Shown: piece by piece, positions 10,402 to 20,570 of the stretch
Position numbering within the stretch: position 1 is the first letter of the stretch
Layout: every line of letters starts with the position of its first letter
Origin: Hennigella sp049177145
Lineage (GTDB): Bacteria; Bacillota_I; Bacilli_A; Mycoplasmatales; Mycoplasmoidaceae
DNA length: 64,000 bases
Assembly (NCBI GenBank): GCA_049177145.1
Contig: CP185406.1
Location: 614,575-678,574, forward strand
Direction of reading: 5' to 3'
Notes under the pieces: generated by a model
The model's database searches: none
Seen by the model: only the letters and a program-made list of their open reading frames with translations
Told to the model about the DNA's origin: nothing
Translations under genes and position numbers: made by a program

Positions 10402-11136
10402 ATGAAGAGTCAATCAATATTTTTCGTACATTCTTCACACAAAACTAAAACATGATGGATGTTTCTATCAGTACTTGTTTTAGTTTTTGTTCCTTTTTTA
10501 ATTGTTTGATTACTAAGTGGTGAATTTAATTTATTAAATAATGATTGACTAATTGCTAAAAATACTAGCGTATGACACGGTGTCATTCAAGCCAATCAAA
10601 TACAACATTTAGTTGAAAGATATAGTAAATATACAACATGAGATTTACAAAGCTTTTTATCTAGCCATGTTGGTGAATCATGGTCAATTGATTCATCATT
10701 TACTTTCTTTAATCCACTAATCTTAGCTCCATTATTATGTTTATTAGCATGAAGCTTTGCTTACCCAATAATTTTCAATGCAACTAAAGTTTCAGGAATT
10801 GATGTTCTACCATTTAGTTTTGGTATTGGATCATTCATGATTATTTTAATTTTGACAGGATTGATGGATCAATGAGGTCAAAATTTATTACCAGTTTACT
10901 GAATAGTAAGAACTCTAATTGCATTAGTTGGTATGGCAACAGTCTTCATTCTTTCAAATTATTTTGTTAACCAATATATTGCTAACAGCAATTATGCTGC
11001 TGACTTTTACTTTGGTTACAAAACAATTGATAAAGAAAATGCTTTAGCCAAAGAAGAACTTAAAGAAAACTTAGGTATCTTTAAGAAACAAAAAGATGAA
11101 GATGAATCTTATGTTGAAGTAAAGGAAGGTGATTAA
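10402..11136 (+). CDS. Multi-pass membrane protein of unknown function
   Basis: A 244-residue protein with about five hydrophobic segments (near residues 20-42, 107-128, 135-156, 165-190) and a highly charged C-terminal cytoplasmic tail of about 45 residues (KEELKENLGIFKKQKDEDES). No enzyme motif is recognisable. It contains several TGA Trp codons. The obgE start lies one base after its stop (TAA-T-ATG), so it is the first gene of a run with obgE and nadE. The start is supported by a -10 box nine bases upstream, which implies an almost leaderless transcript. Confidence 0.75.
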
Positions 11137-11137
11137 T

Positions 11138-12427
11138 ATGCAATTTAGTGATGAATGTAGCCTATTAATCAAAGCTGGTAATGGTGGCAACGGTATTGTT
11201 GCCTGAAGAAGAGAAGCACACTATCCAGAAGGCGGACCTTATGGTGGCGAAGGTGGAAAAGGTGGAGATGTTATTATCATCGGAGATGAAGATATTAACT
11301 CTCTATTCCATTTAAGATATCAAAAGAAGATTGTTGCTGACTCTGGACAAAATGGTCAAAATAAACAAATGGCTGGAAGAAATGGCCCAGATAAATACAT
11401 TAAAGTACCTATAGGTACCCAAATCTTTGATAAGAAAACCGGTAAATTAATTATTGACATTTTAAAACATGGTCAAGAATTTGTTATTGCTAAAGGTGGA
11501 ATTGGCGGTCATGGTAATGCCTTCTTTAAATCATCATTTAATAAAGCACCAACTTTATATGAAAATGGTGATAAAGGCGAAACTATTGAAGTTTCAATGA
11601 AATTGAAGTTCATTGCAGACATTGGTTTGGTTGGTTTACCAAATGCCGGAAAATCAAGTTTAATTTCTTGTTTATCTAATGCAAGACCAAAAATTGCAAA
11701 TTATCAATTTACAACTTTAACTCCAGTGCTTGGAACAATCAATTTTCCTAAAGGAAAGACGCTTGTAATGGCCGACATTCCTGGATTAATTGAAGGAGCA
11801 AGCAAAGGTGTTGGATTAGGATTTGATTTCTTAAAACATATTGAAAGATGTCATATTCTAATTCATGTAATTTCATTGGATGAATATGATCATGAAGATA
11901 TTGTTCAAGCTTATGAAACAATTAATTCTGAATTAAATAAATACAACAAACTATTGCTTAAAAAGCAAATGTTGATTGTTGCTAATAAGTCAGATACAAT
12001 GAGCGCAGAAACTCAATTAAAGAAACTTAAGAAGATATTAAAAAAGAAGGATTCTTTAGTTGTTGTTTCAGCAAAAGACAAAACAAATCTTGATGAATTA
12101 AAATCTAAGATTTTAGCTTTAAACGATTCATATTTAGAAACTAAAAAAGCAACAGCAAAACAAGAAGCGGTTAAAGTTATTGAAATTAGACAAAAGAAAT
12201 ATATGCCTAAGACTTTCACTTTTGAACAAGACAAAGTTGGAAGATGAATTATTCACAGCGAATATTTAAGTTATTGACTATACAAGATTCCTCAAACAAC
12301 TAAAGATAATATCTTTAGATTTAACCAAAAATTAAACAATTGTAACATTGATGAAATTTTAAAAAAACATGGTGCAAAAGCTAAAGATACTATCATAATA
12401 GATAATGTAGAATTTCAATTAGATTAA
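11138..12427 (+). CDS. obgE: Obg family GTPase
   Basis: A 429-residue GTPase linked to ribosome assembly and stress control. It has the glycine-rich Obg fold (NGGNGIVAWRREAHYPEGG ..., about residues 15-150), the G domain with GLPNAGKSS, DIPGLIEGA and NKSD, and a C-terminal OCT domain of about 75 residues that becomes visible only when TGA is read as Trp (EYLSYWLYKIPQTT). It is translationally coupled to its neighbours by TAA-T-ATG on both sides. Confidence 0.96.
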
Positions 12428-12428
12428 T

Positions 12429-13220
12429 ATGGAAAAAGCAAACAATTTAAAAAGATTAAGAGTTAAATGAAAAAATCAACCAGATAAACTTGTTGAGTAT
12501 GCAAGATATCTAGCTGATTTTGCTGCAGCATGTCTAGAAAAATCAAGTGCACAAGGTTATGTACTTGGTTTATCTGGTGGTGTTGATTCGGCTTTAGCTT
12601 TAGCTATATTATCATCTAATCCAAAATTTAAAACTTTGGGTGTGTTCATTGATATTGAATCACAACCAATGGACAAATCTGATGCTGAATCATTGAAACA
12701 AATTTATAAATTTGAATACAAATATATTAATTTAACAAAAGAATACAAAGCATTAGTGAAAGCTTTAGGTATTGAAAAAAATGAAATAGCTAAAGGTAAT
12801 TTAAAAGTTAGATTAAGAACTTTAACTCTATATGCTTTAGCACAAACTAATAATCTTTTAACAATTGGTACAACAAATGCTGCTGAAAGGTTAGTTGGTT
12901 ACTACACTAAATTTGGTGACAATGCATGTGACGTAGCACTATTGTGCTATTTGAATAAGGCACAAATTTATTATTTAGCTGACCAATATAAAGTTCCTAG
13001 AGATATTATTTCTCGTAAACCATCTGCAGGTTTATATGAAGATCAAACTGATGAAAAAGAAATGGGTATAACATATCGCGAAATAGACCATTACTTATGC
13101 TATGCATATGTTGATCCAATTGTTGATCAAAAAATCACAACAAGATACATTGCAAATAAACATAAACTTAATGCTCCAATTAGACCCAGAAAGTTCATTA
13201 AATATAGAAACACTAAATAA
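12429..13220 (+). CDS. nadE: NAD synthetase, ammonia-dependent
   Basis: A 263-residue enzyme that amidates nicotinate adenine dinucleotide to NAD. The ATP-pyrophosphatase P-loop SGGVDSALA is at about residue 48, followed by GTTNAAE and RKPSAGLYEDQTDEKEMG, which are diagnostic of NadE. No glutaminase domain is present, so ammonia is the donor. The gene overlaps nothing but starts one base after the obgE stop, and ends in a clear terminator. Confidence 0.95.
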
Positions 13221-13225
13221 TATTT

Positions 13226-13250
13226 AAAAAAGAGGTAAACCTCTTTTTTA
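13226..13250 (+). terminator. Terminator after nadE
   Basis: Stem AAAAAAGAGG / CCTCTTTTTT with a TAAA loop, ending the membrane protein-obgE-nadE transcript. Confidence 0.87.
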
Positions 13251-13271
13251 ATTTATCTATAAAATGTCTAA

Positions 13272-13309
13272 ATATTATTTATTTATAAATAATATATATT
13301 TTGTATAAT
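13272..13309 (+). promoter_or_regulatory. Palindrome and promoter upstream of the phosphate cluster
   Basis: A perfect 11-bp inverted repeat, ATATTATTTAT (13272-13282) and ATAAATAATAT (13285-13295), is separated by two bases. It sits nine bases before the -10 box TATAAT at 13304-13309, where a -35 would be expected. Mollicutes lack PhoB, so this could be an operator for another regulator; it could also be an AT-rich coincidence. The first ATG follows 25 bases after the -10, without a ribosome site. Confidence 0.5.
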
Positions 13310-13334
13310 TACTACGAAATAATAATTTTTTATT

Positions 13335-14621
13335 ATGTCCAAGCCCAAATTTGTAAAACCTATATTAATTGGTGTTGCATGTGCTGTCCCTGTGGGACTG
13401 GTAGTGGGATTATCCGTCAACTGAGATCATACACAATTTATCTCTGCTGTCGGTTCATCTGGTGTAAAGCCTTTTATTGAAAAGTTTGGAAAAGCATATC
13501 ACGAGATAAACAGTAACATTGATGTTACTGTAGAATCTGGTGGTACTACTTTTGCTGTAGAACAACTAGCTAAAGGTTATACGAATTTAGGTAATGCAAG
13601 TAATAACCCATATCTTAATATTCATGATCAAGGTTATGCTAGTCAATGAGAAAATAAGAAAACATTAACCTTAGGGTGAGAAGGTTTATGTATTATGTAT
13701 TCTTTACCTAATGGATTAAGTAAGGAGGCAAGACAAGCTTTTGATATTGTAATTAGTGAAGAAAATATACAAGACCTATATTCTGTCTTTAGTTGCATTC
13801 ATAATGTTCCATCTTGGCAAGATGGTGATGACTGTATGTGAAGATACATGACGGCCGAGGCACAAGCATCATGCAACACAAGAGATGAACAAATTTGTAA
13901 GGCAACAAAAATTTTACCATTTTTAAGATCGGGTGGCAACACTGGAGCTAATAGCTCTATCGCTTTCACTAGATATAGTAATTTAGTAGATTTTGAAGAT
14001 TTACCAGAAGTACAACAAAAAGCTTTTGATGGTGGTAATTATGGTAATGATAATCCACACATGGAAACGGATGAATCAAACTCTAGAGCATGACAATCAT
14101 TTGTTAATACAAATAAACCAGGTTCAATGGTTTATCTAACAACATCATTCTTAGCAAAAGAAAACAATATTAAACAAATCAAAGAACATGGTTACAAATT
14201 AGCTAAGTATCAAGCTAAAGGTTCATCAACACCAATAATATTTGATCTTGATCATGTTAATGATAGCCTTGATCAAATTTGTGTAACTGGTAAATACAAT
14301 TGGTTTAGACCAATCAATGTTATGTTAGATATTAATCTAAAGAAAGCAAAAGATTTCTTGTGATGAATATATTTTGGTTCTGCAAGTAAAGAACAAGTTG
14401 TAACAAGTTATAGAGATGACTTTGAAGCAATGATTCATAGTTTAGGTGCAAAAGCAATAGATCTTGAAAATAACTTTTCAACAATGTGTAAAAATGGAAC
14501 TGTATCTTATGAAAATTTATTTTCAACAGAAGCAACAGACCTTGCACTAGAAGAAGTTAGAGCTACTGAACATGAAGGTTTGTTCAAAGAAGTATATGGA
14601 GCTGAAGACTTATGAGAATAA
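13335..14621 (+). CDS. pstS: Phosphate-binding protein, PstS-like
   Basis: A 428-residue extracytoplasmic solute-binding protein for phosphate import. The N-terminus has one hydrophobic segment (about residues 9-28) and then AVGSSGVKPFIEKFGKAYHE and VESGGTTFAVEQL, the start of the PstS fold; RSGGNTGANSS resembles the phosphate-binding loop. There is no good lipobox (the only Cys is in IGVACAVP), so it is probably held by an uncleaved transmembrane anchor rather than a lipid. Position at the head of pstCA-pstB-phoU supports the assignment. The next frame overlaps its last codons. Confidence 0.82.
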
Positions 14622-16672
14622 TGAATAAAGCTCCAGTAGCTAAAAAAAGAAGAGGCGGATCAGAAACAGCAGCTAAAGTTGTTACTGCTGCTTTTAGCGT
14701 TTTATTCTGAGTATTGTTCTTAGGAGTCATTGCTTTTATCATTTATGGTTCAATACCTGGATGACAAAAATATGGATTTATGAATATTTTTGGCACAAGT
14801 GTTTATGATCTAGAAAATGGTAAAGCTGGTGCATGATTACCGTTATGTATAACGGTGATGGTAGCGGGATTAGCAATTTTAATTGCTGCTCCAGTTGGTA
14901 TCAAGACTGCAACATTTATTAAATTTAGAATCCCAAACAAAGCCAGACGATATGTTAAGATGGGTGTGGAATTACTAGCTGATATTCCATCAGTAGTATT
15001 TGGTTTGTTTGCTGTAACATCTCTAGGACCACTTTTAAAGATTATCTTTAATATGCCTAGTGCATATAACTTAATTACCACTTCATTCATGTTAGCATTC
15101 TTAATGATGCCAACAGTTGTTTCATTAACATTGTCTGCTTTAGACTCTGTTGATGATTCATTCTTAGTTTGTCCAATGTCTATGGGTAATACTAAGACTG
15201 GTGCCATCTACAAAGTTTATAAGAAAAAGATTAGAGGTAAAGTAGTTATTGCTGTAATTACAGCACTTGCTAGAGGCCTTGGTGAAACAATGGGTGTAAG
15301 TATGATCTTACAAAGCCAAAACTATAACCAAGTCTTTAATAATGGTTTTGGAGCTGTATGAACAAGCTATTTAAGAACATTAGGTGGTTTGATTGCTGGT
15401 AACATGTTTGCAGAATCAGCATCAGAAAGCCTAAGAGGCTTATTGTTTGTTTATGGATTATTCTTGTTTATTATTGTTGTATTATTCAATGCCCTTGTAA
15501 AAATTATCTTTAGAGAAAAGAAAACAACAAAACAAAATGTTGTACTACATGCAATTGGTGAAGGTTTAAAGTTCATCCCAAGACAATTAAGAAAATTGTG
15601 AAATAAAATTTTAAACCGAAAACATGTTAAAGTTAATGTTACTGAAAAGAATGTTAACCAAACATTACCAACTTACTTTAATCAAAGAGCTTCAGTAGTC
15701 AGAACAAATTCTAACTTCTATGAAGCATGAAAATGATTCTGAGAAATATTCTGTTTCTCATTCATGTTTGCTTTTGTAGGATGAATGTTTGTAACATTAA
15801 TCATCAAAGGTATTGCTGGTGTAACAGCACCAACTGCAACTGTATTCCAATTTGGTAGAGATACAACAGGACAAGCATTTGTTAATACTTTACTTGTTAT
15901 TATTGTTGCTGTTGGAATAGGATTTGTTATTTCATTAGCCGTTGCTATTTTCATAAATGAATTTATGAGAGACGGAAAGATTAAACAAGGATTCATGTTC
16001 TTCATTGATGCTTTGGGTGCAACACCATCAATTATCTATGGTATGTTTGGTATGATTTTCTTCTTACAATTGCTTGGAATAAGTCAAGGTGGTAATAGCG
16101 GCAAATCATTATTGGCTGGTGCTTTGACATTAATCTTTGTAATCTTGCCTGCCTTTACAAGAACTAATATTCAAGCATTACAAACTGTATCAGCTGAAGA
16201 AAGACAAGCAAGCTATGCTTTAGGTGTAGGAAAATGAGAAACTTGTAGAAAGATTGTTTTACCAACTGCTTTCCAACACATTTTAACTGGTGTGGTTATT
16301 GCTATTGGTAGAGTACTTGCTGAAACTGCTCCATTGTATTTAACTGCTGGATTAAGTGGTGGAAGCAAGATCTCATTATTGTCTGCTGGGCAAACATTAA
16401 CTACTAGAATTTATTCACAAATAAATTCAAATGATTTAGTGGCTGCCCAAAATATCATGTATGAATGTGCCTTTGTAACATTAATCTTAATCATTCTTAT
16501 TTTGATTGTTGTTGACATCATCATTCCTAAATACTTTGATCATAAAAAGAAAAAACAAAGTGAAGAAGGAATTCAAATCATTAAATCTAAAGGTGGTTTC
16601 AAACAACGAGCAATTGATAGTGCAAAGAATTTGATGGTAAGGGCGAAGTTATTCTATAACTTGAACTTCTAA
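14612..16672 (+). CDS. pstA: Fused phosphate ABC transporter permease (PstC-PstA)
   Basis: A 686-residue protein joining two MetI-type permease halves that are separate proteins in most bacteria. Each half carries its coupling loop: MGNTKTGAIYKVYKKKIRG ... ARGLGETMG in the first (about residues 190-235) and GVGKWETCRKIVLPTA ... GRVLAETAPLY in the second (about residues 540-580). A charged cytoplasmic linker lies near residues 300-370. The halves form the membrane channel for phosphate. The start may be 14612 or 14621; both overlap the end of the previous gene. A fused permease is, to my knowledge, also the form in M. genitalium. Confidence 0.93.
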
Positions 16673-16686
16673 AAGTAGGTAAGTAT

Positions 16687-17622
16687 ATGAAAAAACAAAA
16701 AGTTAAATTAACGCAAGAAGAAAAATTAAAAGCTTATTTCAAGGCAACGGGTTCTAAGAAAGTTGCTTTATGAGCTAAACTTTCTAAAGAAGATCGTAAA
16801 GCTTATAAGAAATTTCAAAAGCAATATCAAAAAGAACTAGTTGGAAAGAAATTAGATTTCAATTCAAGAAAAAATTCTTACGAAGTAAGAGATTGAAGTT
16901 TATGATATGGTAAGGAAAGAGCTTTAAGACATATCACTGTTGATATTCCAAGAAACAAAGTTACTTGTTTGATTGGACCAAACGGTGCTGGTAAAACTGT
17001 TTTCCTAAGATGTCTAAACAGAATGAACAAAGAAATGTTTTCTAATGTTAAAACATTAGGACATATCTATTTCTATAATGGTTCAAACTTATACTCACCT
17101 AATATTCCTCAAGTTGAATTAACAACGAGAGTTGGAACAATTCAACAAAAACCTACACCATTCCCTATGAGCATTTATGATAATGTAGCATATGGACCAA
17201 GATTACATGGTATTACTGATAAGAAAGTCTTAGACAAAATAGTTCAAGATGCATTAGATGATGCTGCATTATGAAATGAAGTAAAAGATAATTTATCAGA
17301 TTACGGTACAAGTTTATCTGGTGGACAACAACAAAGATTATGTATTGCTAGAGCAATAGCATTAAAACCAGAAGTGTTATTAATGGATCAACCAACTTCT
17401 GCACTTGACCCTATTGCCGCTAACAAAATTGAAAACTTAATCTTATCACTTAAACGTAAATATACTATTGTGCTTGTTACTCACTCATTGTCTCAAGCAC
17501 AAAGAGTATCTGATTTTACTTTCTTCTTTTACAAAGGAAGAATTATAGAAGCGGGTCCAACAAGAAAAATCTTTACGGACCCAAAAGAGAAAAAGACAAA
17601 AGACTATATCTTGGGTAGATAG
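16687..17622 (+). CDS. pstB: Phosphate ABC transporter ATPase PstB, with Glu-to-Gln change in Walker B
   Basis: A 311-residue ABC ATPase that would energise phosphate uptake. A Lys-rich N-terminal extension of about 60 residues precedes the domain. Walker A is GPNGAGKT (about residue 97), the Q-loop is IQQKPTPFPMSIYDNVAYG, the signature is LSGGQQQRL and the H-loop is VTHSL. The Walker B sequence reads VLLMDQPTSALDP: the catalytic glutamate that normally follows the Asp is Gln (codon CAA at 17389-17391). In many ABC ATPases this change blocks or slows hydrolysis. The rest of the protein is well conserved, so it is not a decayed gene. Confidence 0.93.
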
Positions 17623-17625
17623 GTA

Positions 17626-17631
17626 TATAAT
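17626..17631 (+). promoter_or_regulatory. Internal -10 box before the PQ-loop gene
   Basis: TATAAT lies four bases after the pstB stop, in the 75-base gap before the next gene. The gap ends with a TTAGGAGAATAAA ribosome site. This allows the PQ-loop gene and phoU to be transcribed separately from pst. Confidence 0.4.
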
Positions 17632-17697
17632 ATATACATCACTATCTTTAAAGATTACTGCCCAAGTAATTAATTATTTAAATTAGGAGAATAAAAT

Positions 17698-18132
17698 ATG
17701 ACTTGATATTTCTGAATAGGACTAATTGCTGCTGCATGTATTGCAGTATATTGCATGCCTGAATTAATTCACGTAATTAAAACAAAGAACACTTGTGGAA
17801 TCTCCATTTGAATGCTAATTTTAATGTTAGCCGGAGATCTATTCTTTGTTTTAAACGCTATTGGAATTTTTGCTGACCAAAGCAATCACCACAACATCGA
17901 TGCTGGTTTACCATTGCTATTAGCAAATGGTATAGCTATGATTATTGGTATTGTTCTTTTGGTTTTCAAAGTAAGATCTATGCATTATGCAAAGGTTTTC
18001 AAGACAACTGAAAAACAATTCTGTGAAAACTATGAATCTTATAAACCAAGAATCAAAATGTTAAAGGCAGAACAAGCAGCCGCTAAAGATGTGGTAACAC
18101 CATCTACGCCAGAGGAACCAATTGTAGGATAA
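17698..18132 (+). CDS. PQ-loop/SemiSWEET-like small membrane protein
   Basis: A 144-residue protein with three hydrophobic segments. The first pair carries CMPELIHVIKTKNTCGISIWML, which fits the PQ-loop pattern (Pro, then K-T-K-x-x-x-G-I-S). Bacterial SemiSWEET and related PQ-loop proteins carry sugars or other small solutes as dimers of three-helix units. A charged tail of about 50 residues follows. Its place between pstB and phoU suggests a link to phosphate or sugar-phosphate supply, but this is inference. It is coupled to phoU by TAA-T-ATG. Confidence 0.7.
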
Positions 18133-18133
18133 T

Positions 18134-18826
18134 ATGGCAATTAACTTTGATACCTTAAAAACTTCAGAAGACAATCTTCGTAAGATGTTTTTGAGATTTT
18201 ACAACCATGTGTTGCAATCTCAAGATTATTTGTTAAAGAAGTTTAAGGCTAACAATAAATTAACTCCTTTACAATATGCTCACATTGTAGCTAATGAGAA
18301 AAAAGCAAATAAGATGGAAGCACAAATTCTTGATGAAACAAGTTGAATCATATCTAAAGATATGCCTCGTGCTGCTCACTTAAGATTTCTTATTGCTATT
18401 ATTAGATCAATCAAAGATCTAGAAAGAATGGGAGACTTTGTAGAAAGAGTAGCAACTAATTTACAACACCAAAAGAATATTGATAAAGATATACAAAAGG
18501 TGATTTGTAAATTAATGCAACATTCATATAATTTCTCCAAAGAAATTTATCGTAATATTGCATCTGGAGCTCATCAAACAAGAAACTACTATATAAGTAG
18601 AGCTTCAGTAATGTTCTATGAATTTAGTGCGAAATATCGAGAATATTTTAAAGTGATAGGTGAAAAGATTTTTAGAGCTAAGAAAGATTTGAACCAAAAG
18701 GTTGCAATCTTTACAGCAATTAAACATATTGAAAGAAATGCTGATCATGCTTTCAATATTCTAGAAAACTTTATGTATATTGGTGAACCAAACTTTTATT
18801 TTGCTAAAGAATCAAGAAAGAGATAA
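18134..18826 (+). CDS. phoU: Phosphate transport regulator PhoU
   Basis: A 230-residue all-helical protein with the two PhoU repeats, each with a metal-site type motif: RSIKDLERMGDFVERVA (about residue 95) and AIKHIERNADHAFNILEN (about residue 200). PhoU binds PstB and damps phosphate uptake; without a PhoR/PhoB pair in mollicutes its role is probably only at the transporter. The start is one base after the previous stop. Confidence 0.9.
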
Positions 18827-18828
18827 TA

Positions 18829-20568
18829 ATGTCAAAAATTGAATTTTTATGTTTAGGTGGTCAAGACGAAAAAGACAAAGTCTGTGATGCCTTAGTTATA
18901 GATGGAGATATCTTTGTTCTAGGATGTGGAATACACTGTCCTAGTGTTATTCAATTAGGAATTAAGAAAATCGTTGCCGACTTTTCTTATCTTATAGATA
19001 ACAAACAAAAGATTAAAGGAATCTTTATTCCAACTCCTAGCTATAACATGTATGGGGGATTAGAGTTTTTATTAAAGAACTTGCCTAATGTTCCTGTTTT
19101 TACTAGTCATTTAGGTCAAATGATTATTAATAATAACCTAGACTGATGTTTTAGACCAAGAGGTCACAAACCTGACCATAATGCTTTAAAAACAAGATTT
19201 AACATCAATGCTGTTAAACCTTTGGAAACATTTAAGTTAGGCAAAGTAGAGATATTACCATTTAGAACAGCTAGCTTTATGCCAACTAGCTTGGGTTTTG
19301 TCTTCAATACTGATGCTGGATCAATTGTTTATGTTGATCACTTTATCATCCCAACAAGTGTTAACAATGCTACATATGATTTATTAGATCAAGTTAATAA
19401 ATTTACCAAAGGTAATGTTTTATTGTTAATCACTAGCATGGGTAAGAATATTAACAACAGAGGATTTACTTCTCCTAATTACAATATTGATACCTTCTAT
19501 GAAAACTGCGTGTTAGATATGCCTAACCGTGGTATCTTTGTTATTGAAGAAGAAGATATTTATAAATTAACAAAGCTTGCTGCAATCGCTGCTAAGAAAA
19601 CAATCCCATTTTATATTTATTCTCCAAGTTTAGCACGTGCTTTTAATTACATGCAAAGTAATAGAATTGTTAATTTCACAAATCTTATTTACATGAATGA
19701 ACAACAAATCAACACAGTTGATAGAGGTATTATTGTTGTATCTGGTGACAAACAATCTTTATTTACAAAATTACAAAAGATTGTAGTTGGTGATGACCAA
19801 AGATTAACATTTAAACCAACTGATACATTTGTTTATTCAATTTTAACAACACCAGGTTATGAAAAACTTGAAGCAAATTTATTTGACTCAATCAATAGAT
19901 TGAATGTTCCAAGAATAGTGAAACTTCCAAAAGAAATTATTCCATTAAGTCAATCTCAAGAAGATCATAAATTCTTAATCAACATTTTAAAACCTAAATT
20001 TATTATTCCTGTTGGTGGTTTATTTATGGACTTTACTAACTACAAAACAATATGTAGAAAAGTCGTTACACCACAAAAGAATATTATTATTTTAGGAAAT
20101 GGTCAAATTGCCAACTTTGAAGCTGGCAAATTTGTAGATGCCAAGAGACATATTAAATTAGTTGAACAATATGTTGGTAACCAAGGGTTATATGATGTTG
20201 GTGCAAGCGGTTTATTTGAATGTGAACAAATGGCAGATTCTGGATGTGTACTAGCAAGTTTATTAATTGATAAGAATGCTAAGAAGATTGAACACTTTAA
20301 CTACAACATAGTAGGTGTTCTAAACCAAGCAGATCCAAAAAATCAAGCAATAGTTGATGAAATCAACTCAACACTAAATAATACAATGCTTGATTTACTA
20401 AATACACTTTCACCTAACACAAACTTATCTCGTGATCAACAAGATTACTTTAAAAAGCAAATTGTTAAACAATACGAAAAGAAGTTTGGAAAACGTCCTT
20501 TAGTATTACTAACAATTATTTATAAAGATCAAATTGAAAGAGCTAAAAGCAATATAAATCAAGAATAA
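18829..20568 (+). CDS. RNase J-like protein lacking the metal-binding motif
   Basis: A 579-residue protein with the length and order of RNase J: metallo-beta-lactamase core, beta-CASP domain and C-terminal domain. In the position of the THGHEDHIGG metal motif it reads PTPSYNMYGG (about residues 68-77), so both His, the Asp and the last His are all gone. The later HGE motif is also replaced (PVGGLF instead of PVHGEY, about residue 400). The frame is full-length with no stops, so the protein is probably a non-catalytic partner, comparable to RNase J2 beside J1, binding RNA or an active RNase J encoded elsewhere. It starts two bases after phoU. Confidence 0.85.
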
Positions 20569-20570
20569 TT

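Noticed and set aside
18829..20568. RNase J-like gene as a pseudogene
   Set aside because: The frame is full-length without shifts and lies in a tight operon; only catalytic residues are lost.
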